DNA from: Candidatus Pristimantibacillus lignocellulolyticus
Lineage (GTDB): Bacteria > Bacillota > Bacilli > Paenibacillales > Paenibacillaceae
Length of the DNA: 64,000 nt
Direction of reading: 5' to 3'
NCBI GenBank assembly: GCA_023639215.1
Contig: CP097899.1
Span: 7,501-71,500 of the forward strand
Part shown: positions 35,585-43,811 of the stretch, in pieces
Position numbering within the stretch: position 1 is the first letter of the stretch
How the letters are laid out: each line of letters starts with the position of its first letter
The notes under the pieces: generated by a model
Databases searched by the model: none
What the model was told of the DNA's origin: nothing
The model's input: the letters and a program-made list of their open reading frames with translations, nothing else
Position numbers and translations under genes: made by a program

Positions 35585-35870
35585 AAAAAAGTCTTCCGTC
35601 TCCATAAATAGAGACGAAAGACTTGTGATCTTACGCGGTACCACTCCAATTCATACCTGTTGGTATGCTCTTAGCGGATGATGACATTACGTCATGTATC
35701 CTCCTATTGATAACGGTTAGGCTCCGACTTCACCTACATAAAACCTGTTCAGTGAGTAACTCCAAGGCTAGTTCAGAAGTTCTTTACAGCTGTTTCGCAC
35801 CTACCAACAGCTCTCTGAGTGTTCAGAAAATCTTACTATTCCTCTTCAACGTATTTAACTATTATTATTC
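35585..35870 (-). promoter_or_regulatory. T-box riboswitch of leuA (leucine specifier)
   Basis: The minus strand carries the T-box GGAGTGGTACCGCG (35634-35647) and then a terminator stem of AAGTCTTTCGTCTC with its complement and six U (35585-35624). Further upstream are Stem I landmarks: GAAGAGGAATAGTA, AGAGAGCTGTTGGTAGGTGC and GCGAAACAGC. A CUC triplet (35756-35754) sits in ACTCAC before TGAAC, where the specifier codon is expected, which fits uncharged tRNA-Leu sensing. The 5' boundary is approximate. The remaining 35871-36096 is AT-rich with nothing else seen. Confidence 0.92.
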
Positions 35871-36096
35871 ATTCTAATACATATGCCCCTATATTATCAA
35901 GCTTATTCAAAAAAGAATCTTCTATATATTTCATATTAACTTGGAGGCTTGAACTTATGAGCTATTATGAAACAGCTCTTATACTTTTGTCAAATTAAAC
36001 TTTGTAATATGCTATGATGAACAAGATAAACGAATTCCAACTCATACATATATCTAAAAAAACGTACTCTCAATGCAAGTTGAAAGGAATATTATC

Positions 36097-36984
36097 ATGC
36101 CTACTCAATTACCATATGAAACTTATGGCTTTCGTTTCAATAACTATTCCAACCTTCATCTACCGCTTTGTCATCTTTTTGCCGTTGGCCATGATAATAT
36201 AACGCATGATAATTATCGCTGGCATGGATTAGAGCGTCAGGATGGTCCGCTACTGCTGTTCCAATATACGCTAAATGGCAGCGGTCAACTTGATATAGGA
36301 CAACAAAGGATGAAAATTCAGAAGCATCAAGCTTTTCTTACAGAAATCCCTAGCGATCATTGTTATTACTATGATCCAGAGCAGGAGGGGTGGCATTTCT
36401 ATTTCATTCTAATCCGTCCACATACGATTCTTCCATTTTGGAATGAGATTGTACAGTTTCTTGGGCGTATACCTTCTTTACCACCTACTAGTAAACCAAT
36501 TCAAATCCTTGAAGAGATTATCTCAGCCGCTCAAGCAGGTTTAATTACAGACGAATATATCGCTTCTACTTATGTGTATTCCTTTGTTATTGAATTAAGA
36601 AAGTATGCGGAGTCTTCACCTATACCTAAAAAATTACCAGATTCAATTACCTCTGCTGTGCAATATATTGATAAACATTATCAGAATATGATCGGTCAAG
36701 AGCAGCTTGCCAATCAACTCGGATTGTCCAAGTATCAATTCATCCGATCATTCACGAAATATATGGGCATCACACCCAACGACTATTTGAATAGAAAAAA
36801 GATTGAAAACTCACTAACCTTACTATTATCTACTAACCATTCGCTTGAATATATCGCACAAGAAGTCGGTTATTCTTCTGCAAGTTACTACATTAGAGTT
36901 TTTCGTAAATTAATCGGTCAAACTCCAGCTTCATTTCGTTCATCGAAACATCAATTGCAGTATGATAAGCTTTATTTCAATTAA
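36097..36984 (+). CDS. AraC family transcriptional regulator
   Basis: 295 aa. The N-terminal cupin-like sensing domain (HDNYRWHGLERQDGPLLLFQ, GSGQLDIGQQRMKIQKHQAF) is followed by a C-terminal AraC double helix-turn-helix (QEQLANQLGLSKYQFIRSF and EYIAQEVGYSSASYYIRVF). Start at the ATG with AAAGGA eight bases before it. It is 130 bp upstream of a GH27 alpha-galactosidase on the same strand and is its likely activator. Effector unknown, probably galactose or melibiose. Confidence 0.88.
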   Translation: MPTQLPYETYGFRFNNYSNLHLPLCHLFAVGHDNITHDNYRWHGLERQDGPLLLFQYTLNGSGQLDIGQQRMKIQKHQAFLTEIPSDHCYYYDPEQEGWHFYFILIRPHTILPFWNEIVQFLGRIPSLPPTSKPIQILEEIISAAQAGLITDEYIASTYVYSFVIELRKYAESSPIPKKLPDSITSAVQYIDKHYQNMIGQEQLANQLGLSKYQFIRSFTKYMGITPNDYLNRKKIENSLTLLLSTNHSLEYIAQEVGYSSASYYIRVFRKLIGQTPASFRSSKHQLQYDKLYFN

Positions 36985-37116
36985 ATTGATATGTGCAATA
37001 TTGTGCTATTCGTTACGCTATTTTATCGTATTAATCCCTTTCCAAACCGATTAAGATAAGATCAATAAAGTATTACTTATCAACTTATATTGAACAACTT
37101 ATCGGAGGGATATCGA

Positions 37117-38397
37117 ATGGATCATCGTCTTTTCTCCCCTACTCCACCTATGGGATGGAATAGCTGGGATTGTTATGGAGCAGCAGTAACTGAAGCTGAA
37201 ATTCGCGGGAATGCTGAATATATGGCTGAACATTTATTATCAACTGGTTGGGACACTATTGTTGTCGATATCCAGTGGAGTGAACCTGGTGCGGTTTCAT
37301 CACAATATAGACAGTTCGTCCCATTAGAAATGGATGAGTTCTCTCGTCTAATTCCAGCAGTTAATCGATTCCCATCGGCAGCTGATGGACAAGGCTTCAA
37401 GCCTTTAGCTGATTATGTACATGGACTTGGTTTGAAATTCGGTATTCATATTATGCGGGGTATTCCGCGTCAGGCTGCGCATAATAATACAGCAATTAAA
37501 GGTACAACTGCTACAGCTAGACAAATCGCATCTCCAAATTCCATTTGCCCTTGGAATACAGATATGTATGGTGTTGACGCTAACCAAGATGGTGCTCAGC
37601 AATATTACAACTCATTGTTTGAACTATATGCAAGTTGGGGCGTTGACTTTATTAAAGTCGATGATATTGCTGCCTCACGCCTGTATGATATTCATCTTCC
37701 TGAAATCGAGCTTATTCAAAATGCGATCCAACATTGTGGTAGACAGATCATTCTAAGTCTTTCTCCAGGTCCAGCACCACTAGAACATTCAGGCTTCTTA
37801 TCTACTCATGCCAATATGTGGCGTATGACAGATGATTTCTGGGATCATTGGTCTTTACTGCTCGATATGTTTGATCGTTGTGAGAAATGGCAGGGTAAGT
37901 CAGGAAACGGTAACTGGCCTGACTGTGACATGCTGCCACTAGGACATATTGGCATACGTTCAGTTGATGGTGGTGGAGCAGACAGATGGACTCGCTTCAC
38001 AAAAGATGAGCAAGTTACAATGATGTCGCTATGGGGTATTTTCCGTTCTCCACTTTTCTTCGGAGGTGAGCTTCGAGATAATGATGAGTGGACGTTGAAT
38101 CTTATTACGAACCAACATATCATTGACATGAATCAACACTCTGCAAACGCCCGTTTATACTCCCGTACGAGTCATTGTATTGTATGGACTGCGGATGGTG
38201 AGAACGATTCTACTTATGTAGCCATTTTCAATATCGGTGAGCAAGTACTTACATCTGAACTTACTACACATGTTAACGATCTGCAAAAATACACTCTAGT
38301 CATCGATGCATGGGAGAACACTACTATTGCTTCCAATGAAGCCAATGCGTTCACTATCCCATCACATGGTGCGAAAGTGTTCCAATTGTTAAAATAA
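37117..38397 (+). CDS. Alpha-galactosidase, GH27 family
   Basis: 426 aa, no signal peptide, hence cytoplasmic. TPPMGWNSWDCYGAAVTEAE is the classic GH27 opening. The nucleophile region is WGVDFIKVDDIAAS (Asp after Lys-Val) and the acid/base region MWRMTDDFWDHW. It hydrolyses terminal alpha-galactosyl or alpha-N-acetylgalactosaminyl residues. CGGAGGG precedes the ATG by seven bases. It is the second alpha-galactosidase of the window and is unrelated in sequence to the GH36 enzyme at the left end. Followed by a strong terminator. Confidence 0.9.
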   Translation: MDHRLFSPTPPMGWNSWDCYGAAVTEAEIRGNAEYMAEHLLSTGWDTIVVDIQWSEPGAVSSQYRQFVPLEMDEFSRLIPAVNRFPSAADGQGFKPLADYVHGLGLKFGIHIMRGIPRQAAHNNTAIKGTTATARQIASPNSICPWNTDMYGVDANQDGAQQYYNSLFELYASWGVDFIKVDDIAASRLYDIHLPEIELIQNAIQHCGRQIILSLSPGPAPLEHSGFLSTHANMWRMTDDFWDHWSLLLDMFDRCEKWQGKSGNGNWPDCDMLPLGHIGIRSVDGGGADRWTRFTKDEQVTMMSLWGIFRSPLFFGGELRDNDEWTLNLITNQHIIDMNQHSANARLYSRTSHCIVWTADGENDSTYVAIFNIGEQVLTSELTTHVNDLQKYTLVIDAWENTTIASNEANAFTIPSHGAKVFQLLK

Positions 38398-38427
38398 TTT
38401 TTTTCATATCTGCTGATCCGTTACAAA

Positions 38428-38486
38428 GCAAAAAACGAGCTAGCTATTCGTCATGAGGATGACGAGTAAACTAGCTCGTTTTGCTG
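38428..38486 (+). terminator. Terminator after the GH27 gene
   Basis: AAAACGAGCTAG pairs with CTAGCTCGTTTT, extended by AGC/GCT, with an inner CGTCAT/ATGACG stem. Confidence 0.88.
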
Positions 38487-38516
38487 ATAATCACATGAGG
38501 TGTTACCTTGTGAGAT

Positions 38517-38703
38517 AGACATCATTTTTAGTGTCTGTTTCTGTTTTTAAAGCTCATTCGAATGCAGAGACACTATTTTTAGTGTTTATTTCTGATTTGA
38601 ATACTATTATCTAGAACAGGGGCACTAATTTTAGTGCCTATTTCTACTTTTGTATCCCATCCCACCATATAGACATCATTTTTATTGCCTAATACCCATT
38701 TTT
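38517..38703. repeat. Four-unit hairpin repeat with 51-bp period
   Basis: Units begin at 38517, 38568, 38619 and 38671. Each has a short hairpin (unit 2 AGACACTA-TTTT-TAGTGTTT, unit 3 GGGCACTA-ATTT-TAGTGCCT region) followed by TTTCTR and a T-run. Between units 2 and 3 an A-T pair is replaced by G-C, which keeps the stem. Unit 4 is degenerate. No coding capacity. It lies between the convergent GH27 and prkA genes. Confidence 0.7.
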
Positions 38704-38744
38704 CCAAGCATGCAAGACTGCTACCCTGTCAAGGTAGCACTCTA

Positions 38745-40640
38745 CTATCGATTCAGTAAACTTCCTACGTAGCGCAGTAATTCATTAGAGCATACCGGGC
38801 AATAACCGTGCTCTTCCATAAGTCGTGCAGATACTTCATTTATTCGTTTCAATTGACTCTCATCAGGTGTTTTCGTTGAAGTCGTAATTTTTACGATATC
38901 TTTCAAATCAGTAAATAATTTTTTCTCAACCGCTTCACGCAATCGTTCATGACTAGTAAAATCAAACTTCTTGCCTTTTCGTGAATATGATGAGATACGA
39001 ATAAGTATTTCTTCTCGGAAAGCTTTCTTCGCATTTTCACTAATGCCTATCTGTTCTTCAATAGATCTCATTAGACGCTCATCAGGATCCATCTCTTCAC
39101 CAGTAAGCGGATCTTTGATTTTCGCCCAATTGCAATAAGCTTCAATATTATCTAAGTAATTTTCAAATAATGTCCGTGCAGACTCCTCAAATGAGTAGAC
39201 AAATGCCTTCTGAACTTCTTTCTTAGCAAGATCATCATACTCTTTACGTGCAACAGAAATAAAATTCAAATACCGCTCTCGTTCTTCCTTCGTAATTGAT
39301 GCATGTTGATCCAATCCATCTTTCAATGCACGCAATACATCGAGTGCGTTAATACACTCCATATCGCCCTTAATAAGCGCGCTTGAAATACGGTTGATAA
39401 CATAACGTGGATCGATGCCAGACATACCTTCTTCAGCATATTCATTTTGCATTTCTTTCAGATCAGCTTCCTTGAACCCTTCAACTTCTTGACCATCATA
39501 CATCCGCATTTTTTTCACAAGGTCCATACCCTGTTTCTTCGTTTCTTTTAAACGAGTAAGTATAGAGAAAATGGCAGCAGCGCGAAGTGCATGTGGCGCG
39601 ATATGCACATGCTTCATATCACTCTCTGAGATGAGCTTGCTATAGATTTTCTCCTCTTCTGTCACATTCAGATTATATGGTATTGGCATAACAATCATCC
39701 TAGATTGCAACGCTTCGTTCTTTTTATTACTAATAAAAGCTTTATACTCCGTTTCGTTCGTATGAGCAATAATAAGTTCATCTGCCGAGATCAACGCAAA
39801 CCGACCTGCTTTAAAGTTTCCTTCTTGCGTTAAACTAAGTAAATTCCAAAGAAATTTCTCATCGCATTTCAACATTTCTTGAAATTCCATAACGCCACGA
39901 TTCGCCTTATTCAGCTCACCATCAAAACGATATGCCCTTGGGTCTGACTCTGACCCGTACTCTGTAATTGTTGAAAAGTCTATACTACCCGTTAGATCAG
40001 CAATATCTTGTGACTTTGGATCAGATGGACTAAATGTACCAATCCCAATGCGATCATCTTCAGAAATAAATACTCGCTCCACCCGAACATCTTCAATATT
40101 GCCGTTATATTGATCCTTCAATCTTAATTGGCAACTAGGGCATAGATTGCCTTCAATTCTAACCCCTAAACTTGCTTCCACTTCACTTCTTAATTCCTGT
40201 GGAATGAGATGTAGCGGTTCCTCATGCATTGGGCAACCTTCGATCGCGTAAACAGTACCTTTCTCCGTACGAGAAAAGCTCTCTAGTCCTCGCTTAATCA
40301 TCGTAACTAAAGTTGACTTACCTCCACTTACAGGACCCATTAATAGCAAAATACGCTTTCTTACATCCAATCGTCGTGCAGCAGAATGGAAATATTCTTC
40401 TACCAACTTTTCGACTGCTCGATCAAGTCCGAATATTTCCTCCTCAAAAAATTTATACTTTTTCTGTCCATTTTTCACTTCGACCCCATGCGATTCAATC
40501 ATCTCATATACTCTAGAATGCGCAGTCATCGCAGGAGAGACATCATTTTTCAATATTTCTACATACTCTCTAAATGTACCTGACCAAGCTAATCGTTCAC
40601 TCTCTGCCTGATACTCTGATATACGTTTGAAAATATCCAT
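38745..40640 (-). CDS. prkA: PrkA serine protein kinase / AAA ATPase
   Basis: 631 aa, the same length as B. subtilis PrkA. An N-terminal AAA domain has Walker A LLLMGPVSGGKSTLVTMI (about 100-115), a zinc-like Cys-x-x-Cys insertion (NLCPSCQLRL) and a sensor region FLWNLLSLTQEGNFKAGRFA. The C-terminal PrkA kinase-like domain follows, ending with CPVCSNELLRYVGSLLNR. It is linked to sporulation and stress and typically works with YhbH and SpoVR. The ATG follows GGAGGAGG; a GTG 30 bases upstream lacks a ribosome binding site. Confidence 0.94.
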   Translation of the reverse strand: MDIFKRISEYQAESERLAWSGTFREYVEILKNDVSPAMTAHSRVYEMIESHGVEVKNGQKKYKFFEEEIFGLDRAVEKLVEEYFHSAARRLDVRKRILLLMGPVSGGKSTLVTMIKRGLESFSRTEKGTVYAIEGCPMHEEPLHLIPQELRSEVEASLGVRIEGNLCPSCQLRLKDQYNGNIEDVRVERVFISEDDRIGIGTFSPSDPKSQDIADLTGSIDFSTITEYGSESDPRAYRFDGELNKANRGVMEFQEMLKCDEKFLWNLLSLTQEGNFKAGRFALISADELIIAHTNETEYKAFISNKKNEALQSRMIVMPIPYNLNVTEEEKIYSKLISESDMKHVHIAPHALRAAAIFSILTRLKETKKQGMDLVKKMRMYDGQEVEGFKEADLKEMQNEYAEEGMSGIDPRYVINRISSALIKGDMECINALDVLRALKDGLDQHASITKEERERYLNFISVARKEYDDLAKKEVQKAFVYSFEESARTLFENYLDNIEAYCNWAKIKDPLTGEEMDPDERLMRSIEEQIGISENAKKAFREEILIRISSYSRKGKKFDFTSHERLREAVEKKLFTDLKDIVKITTSTKTPDESQLKRINEVSARLMEEHGYCPVCSNELLRYVGSLLNR

Positions 40641-41020
40641 CCTTTGCCTCCTCCCAATCACATCTGACACCTACATCATCTATCTTCTCCGCTTTGGGAG
40701 ATCGCCTAGCACTAACAAACATAACCTTTAACTTAGTTCTATTGTATGCTTGTGATAGTAGGATATTGCCCATTATTTTAACGTTAATCAATTAATACGT
40801 TATCAACATTATTATTTTTATTTAGCAATTTCGATGACACTAGTAGCGACGCCATTCCCCGCCCTTAAAGAAGTTGTTTAGAAATTAGACTTTGATAACG
40901 ATGTGCTGTAAGTAGCCAATCAACAAAACATTTTACTCACTTATTCATATCATTTATATACGATTTAGCTAGCTTTGATATAATAGAAATATCATTGTTG
41001 ATTTAAGGGAGTAAGATGAA
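40641..41020. other. 380-bp intergenic region with a decayed dispersed repeat
   Basis: About 40862-40902 read on the minus strand (ATCGTTATCAAAGTCTAATT...TAAACAACTTCTTTAAG) resembles the second half of the repeats at 50567 and 50754. No other gene or strong promoter was seen. Confidence 0.4.
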
Positions 41021-41731
41021 ATGGCCATCTCTAAAGAAGAGGAATTGTATGATCCGATTAAGAGTTATTTTGTACATAGAGGTTATGAGGTTAAGGCAGA
41101 GGTGAATCATTGCGATCTTGTCGCTATTCATCCTGAAACGGAAGAAACAATAATTGTTGAAATGAAAAAAACGTTCAATCTTGCATTACTTCTGCAAGGA
41201 GTTGAACGTCAAAGATTAGGTGCTCAAGTTTATTTGGCTATTGAGCGAAATCGCAAAAAATCAGGTGCAGTGAATCAAAGATATGGTGATCTAACCGAGC
41301 TTTGTCGTAGACTCAATATTGGACTTATGACTGTAACCTTCTATCGGACCAAAGCAGCAGTCGTTGACATCTTATGTTTGCCAGAAGATGAACCTATCCG
41401 ATATAATCGCGTACGTAAAGGTAAACGTCTGCTACAAGAATTTAAAGAGCGTACTGGTGATTATAATGTCGGTGGTAGTCATGCTCGCAAACTGGTAACA
41501 TCGTATCGTGAGAAAGCACTTCGCTGTGCCCTCTCACTACAACAACTGGAATTATCATCCCCGAAAAACCTAAGCACACATTCTGGCGTTGCTAATGTAG
41601 CTGTAATATTGCGCCATAATTACTACGGTTGGTTTCATAAAGTTGAACGTGGCAAATACATGTTAACTGCCGATGGTCATGCCGCATTATTGGAATATGA
41701 GAACGTCATAAATGGATGGACTAATTCCTAG
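41021..41731 (+). CDS. DUF2161 protein, PD-(D/E)XK nuclease-like
   Basis: 236 aa. The N-terminal half has the PD-(D/E)XK fold signature: GYEVKAEVNHCDLVAIHP (Asp) and TIIVEMKKTFN (Glu-x-Lys), the pattern of the DUF2161 family. A C-terminal winged-helix-like segment (GVANVAVILRHNYYGWFHKV, GKYMLTADGHAALLEY) follows. It may be a DNA- or nucleotide-cleaving enzyme, but no activity is established. AAGGGAG precedes the ATG. Its last 11 bp overlap the convergent coiled-coil gene. Confidence 0.8.
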   Translation: MAISKEEELYDPIKSYFVHRGYEVKAEVNHCDLVAIHPETEETIIVEMKKTFNLALLLQGVERQRLGAQVYLAIERNRKKSGAVNQRYGDLTELCRRLNIGLMTVTFYRTKAAVVDILCLPEDEPIRYNRVRKGKRLLQEFKERTGDYNVGGSHARKLVTSYREKALRCALSLQQLELSSPKNLSTHSGVANVAVILRHNYYGWFHKVERGKYMLTADGHAALLEYENVINGWTNS

Positions 41732-42365
41732 CTGTAAATTGCCCTACTAATCCATCCAATTCTTTAACTAACGTTGTAAGTTGGTCTCTATTGACAGATT
41801 CAAGATGAACATCAATGGAACTTTCATCTTCTTGATCTAATTGAATAACTTGATCGTGTAAAACAGTTAAAGTTTGTTGCTCTTTTAGAAGAGCTTTCAT
41901 TAATATTTTGTTAGGTAGACCATCAGGCAATTGAATCGGAATAATTTCATTGGTCGTTGAATTTCTTTTTCCGACCTTCAAAAACTTACTTTTTTCACAT
42001 TTTTCCAGAAACTTTGCTGCTTTATTGTCCATGCTGCGTAAGTTGTCTTGTTCACTTTTGGATTTGTGAAGATCATTTATTAATCGTTCTGCTTGATGGT
42101 CAGACTCGTTTCGCGTGGGAAAATTAGTTGTAATCTCTTCAACTGTCTGTTGTTCCTTACTTTGCTCTAACAATTTTTCTTTATGTTGTGTATTATTAGC
42201 TTTGATTGACTTCTCAGATGATTTTGGATTTTTATTGATTTTCTTTATTGCGGTTTGTTCTGTTGCTTTTCTTTTCGCATTGCCGGCAATCGAATTTTTC
42301 ACTTTAGAATTAATTCGTGCAGACTCTTTATTTTTATGTTGCTCTTTTCTCTTCAAACTATTCAC
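41721..42365 (-). CDS. Lys/Gln-rich coiled-coil protein of unknown function
   Basis: 214 aa. The first about 75 residues are highly basic and low-complexity (SLKRKEQHKNKESARINSKV), the middle is charged coiled-coil-like, and the end is acidic and helical (LDQEDESSIDVHLESVNRDQ). No domain recognised. The frame starts at GTG; a TTG nine bases further in has better spacing to AAGGTG. It overlaps the 3' end of the DUF2161 gene tail to tail. Confidence 0.6.
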   Translation of the reverse strand: MNSLKRKEQHKNKESARINSKVKNSIAGNAKRKATEQTAIKKINKNPKSSEKSIKANNTQHKEKLLEQSKEQQTVEEITTNFPTRNESDHQAERLINDLHKSKSEQDNLRSMDNKAAKFLEKCEKSKFLKVGKRNSTTNEIIPIQLPDGLPNKILMKALLKEQQTLTVLHDQVIQLDQEDESSIDVHLESVNRDQLTTLVKELDGLVGQFTARN

Positions 42366-42446
42366 CTTCCTTCCCTACTATACTCATATCCCAAATGCGC
42401 TCAATATGTTCTTAATTTTTGAAGTTTTCTTTTTGGTACGTGTTGG

Positions 42447-42453
42447 TTATAAT
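42447..42453 (+). promoter_or_regulatory. -10 element of the 30-aa peptide gene
   Basis: TATAAT at 42448-42453, about 30 bp before the small gene, is a perfect sigma-A -10. The -35 region (TTTTCT at 17-bp spacing) is poor. Confidence 0.4.
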
Positions 42454-42482
42454 AGGTATTAGTTACTGGAGGTGCTTATACC

Positions 42483-42575
42483 ATGAATTTTTGGATTGTT
42501 ATTACAGTTTTTGTTTTATTTCTAACGGCTATTATGACTAGTTCATATAACGAAGATAAAACAAACGGACTTTAG
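42483..42575 (+). CDS. 30-residue single-pass membrane peptide
   Basis: MNFWIVITVFVLFLTAIMTS followed by SYNEDKTNGL: one hydrophobic helix and a short charged tail. GGAGGTG is nine bases before the ATG, a TATAAT lies upstream, and a strong terminator follows within 12 bp, so this is a complete small transcription unit. It could be a regulatory micropeptide for a membrane complex; function unknown. Confidence 0.65.
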   Translation: MNFWIVITVFVLFLTAIMTSSYNEDKTNGL

Positions 42576-42586
42576 GCCTTCAACAC

Positions 42587-42633
42587 AAAAAAGCAGCTAT
42601 CTTTCTCACTAGGAGAAGATAGCTGCTTTTTTG
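42587..42633. terminator. Bidirectional terminator between the micropeptide gene and abrB
   Basis: AAAAAAGCAGCTATCTT pairs with AAGATAGCTGCTTTTTT. Confidence 0.93.
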
Positions 42634-42656
42634 ATTAAAACTTTGACTAGAAAATA

Positions 42657-42905
42657 CTAATTTTTAAGTAGATTCATTTCAGTCATGCATGCTTCACATA
42701 CATATCTTTCTTTGAAGTCAACGACTTCGACCATAGAACCACAGAATACGCATTTAGGACGGTATCTTTCCAAGATAATATGATCTCCCTGTACAAAAAT
42801 TTCAACAGGGTCACCTTCATTCATCAGATAACGCTTGCGAAGTGATTTGGGTAGGACAATACGTCCTAGCTGATCCACTTTTCTTACCACGCCTGCTGGT
42901 TTCAT
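42657..42905 (-). CDS. abrB: AbrB-family transition-state regulator
   Basis: 82 aa. The N-terminal swapped-hairpin DNA-binding domain (MKPAGVVRKVDQLGRIVLPK, DPVEIFVQGDHIILERY) matches AbrB/Abh. The C-terminal part carries CVFC and CEAC, a probable zinc knuckle that replaces the longer AbrB tail. AbrB-type proteins repress post-exponential genes and are themselves shut off by Spo0A-P. GAGAGGTG precedes the ATG. Two Spo0A boxes lie immediately upstream. Confidence 0.88.
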   Translation of the reverse strand: MKPAGVVRKVDQLGRIVLPKSLRKRYLMNEGDPVEIFVQGDHIILERYRPKCVFCGSMVEVVDFKERYVCEACMTEMNLLKN

Positions 42906-42921
42906 TATTTCACCTCTCTTG

Positions 42922-42979
42922 TGTCGAATAAATTTGCAAGTAATTTCGAGAGAAAACCATGCTTTATTTATTTTCGACA
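42922..42979 (-). promoter_or_regulatory. Two Spo0A boxes upstream of abrB
   Basis: Perfect TGTCGAA heptamers: plus strand at 42922-42928, and minus strand (TTCGACA on plus) at 42973-42979, facing each other 44 bp apart. abrB of B. subtilis is the classic target repressed by Spo0A-P through such boxes. The arrangement here supports both the abrB call and the presence of Spo0A in the organism. Confidence 0.75.
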
Positions 42980-43028
42980 AAGAGTTACATATTCCTGCAA
43001 ATATATTAAAATATTAATTTCCTATTTT

Positions 43029-43493
43029 TCACAATAGGTTTGGAAAGTCATTTTGTCTTAATGCTTCATACAAAATACAAGCAGCAGAATTGGATAAATT
43101 CAATGATCTTACTGCATCCGTCATCGGCATTTTAATACAATTTTCAATATTACTATAAATTAATTCCTCAGGTAATCCTTTTGTTTCTTTACCAAAAACA
43201 ATAAAATCTCCATCTTGATATGAAACGTCAGAATACATTTTTTTTGCTTTTGTACTAGCATAATAAAAATTAGCAGCACTATTTTTCTCTTGTAATTCAG
43301 CAAAGGAATCATAATACTGTACGTTCACTGCATGCCAATAATCTAAGCCAGCACGCTTTAATTGTTTGTCATCCGTGCTGAACCCAAGAGGACGCACTAG
43401 ATGTAAATGTGCCCCTGTCGCTGCGCATGTTCGAGCAATATTACCTGTATTTGCTGGGATTTCTGGTTCGACTAAAACGATATGAAAAGCCAT
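43029..43493 (-). CDS. trmL: tRNA (cytidine/uridine-34-2'-O)-methyltransferase
   Basis: 154-aa SPOUT methyltransferase. It methylates the ribose of the wobble nucleotide in tRNA-Leu. Knot motifs NTGNIARTCAATGAHLHLV, FGKETKGLPEELI and RSLNLSNSAACILYEALRQ are all present, and the length matches the family (about 155). GGAGAA precedes the ATG at 43493; a 14-codon upstream extension has no ribosome binding site. Confidence 0.93.
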   Translation of the reverse strand: MAFHIVLVEPEIPANTGNIARTCAATGAHLHLVRPLGFSTDDKQLKRAGLDYWHAVNVQYYDSFAELQEKNSAANFYYASTKAKKMYSDVSYQDGDFIVFGKETKGLPEELIYSNIENCIKMPMTDAVRSLNLSNSAACILYEALRQNDFPNLL

Positions 43494-43618
43494 TATTATT
43501 CTCCATTCTCTTATGAATTCATATTCTGTTAACAAACTCTCAATATTTTACATCAAATTTACAGAACGTTAATTCTGAGGTTATTGTTCTCCTGCATACT
43601 TAAAATAATAATCAAAGT

Positions 43619-43802
43619 GAACCTTCCGATGTACTTTTCATTTCTAAAAGTAAATCGAGAAGCTATGAAAAGTTTAAGCACAACCTTCCGATGTACTTTT
43701 CATTTCTAGAAGTAAATCGAGAAGCTATGAAAAGTTTAGCACAACCTTCCGATGTACTTTTCATTTCTAGAAGTAAATCGAGAAGCTATGAAAAGTTTAA
43801 GG
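43619..43802 (+). repeat. Three tandem 61/62-bp repeats upstream of the response-regulator gene
   Basis: Units start (ACCTTCCGATG) at 43621, 43683 and 43744. They are nearly identical; unit 1 has CTAAAAG where units 2 and 3 have CTAGAAG. Each contains a 9-bp inverted repeat ACTTTTCAT/ATGAAAAGT spanning about 40 bp and an inner TTCTAGAA palindrome (units 2 and 3). The array ends exactly at the ribosome binding site of the next gene. Confidence 0.95.
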
Positions 43803-43811
43803 AGTGTTACT

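Noticed and set aside
43619..43802. 62-bp repeats as a CRISPR array
   Set aside because: No spacers; each unit follows the last directly.
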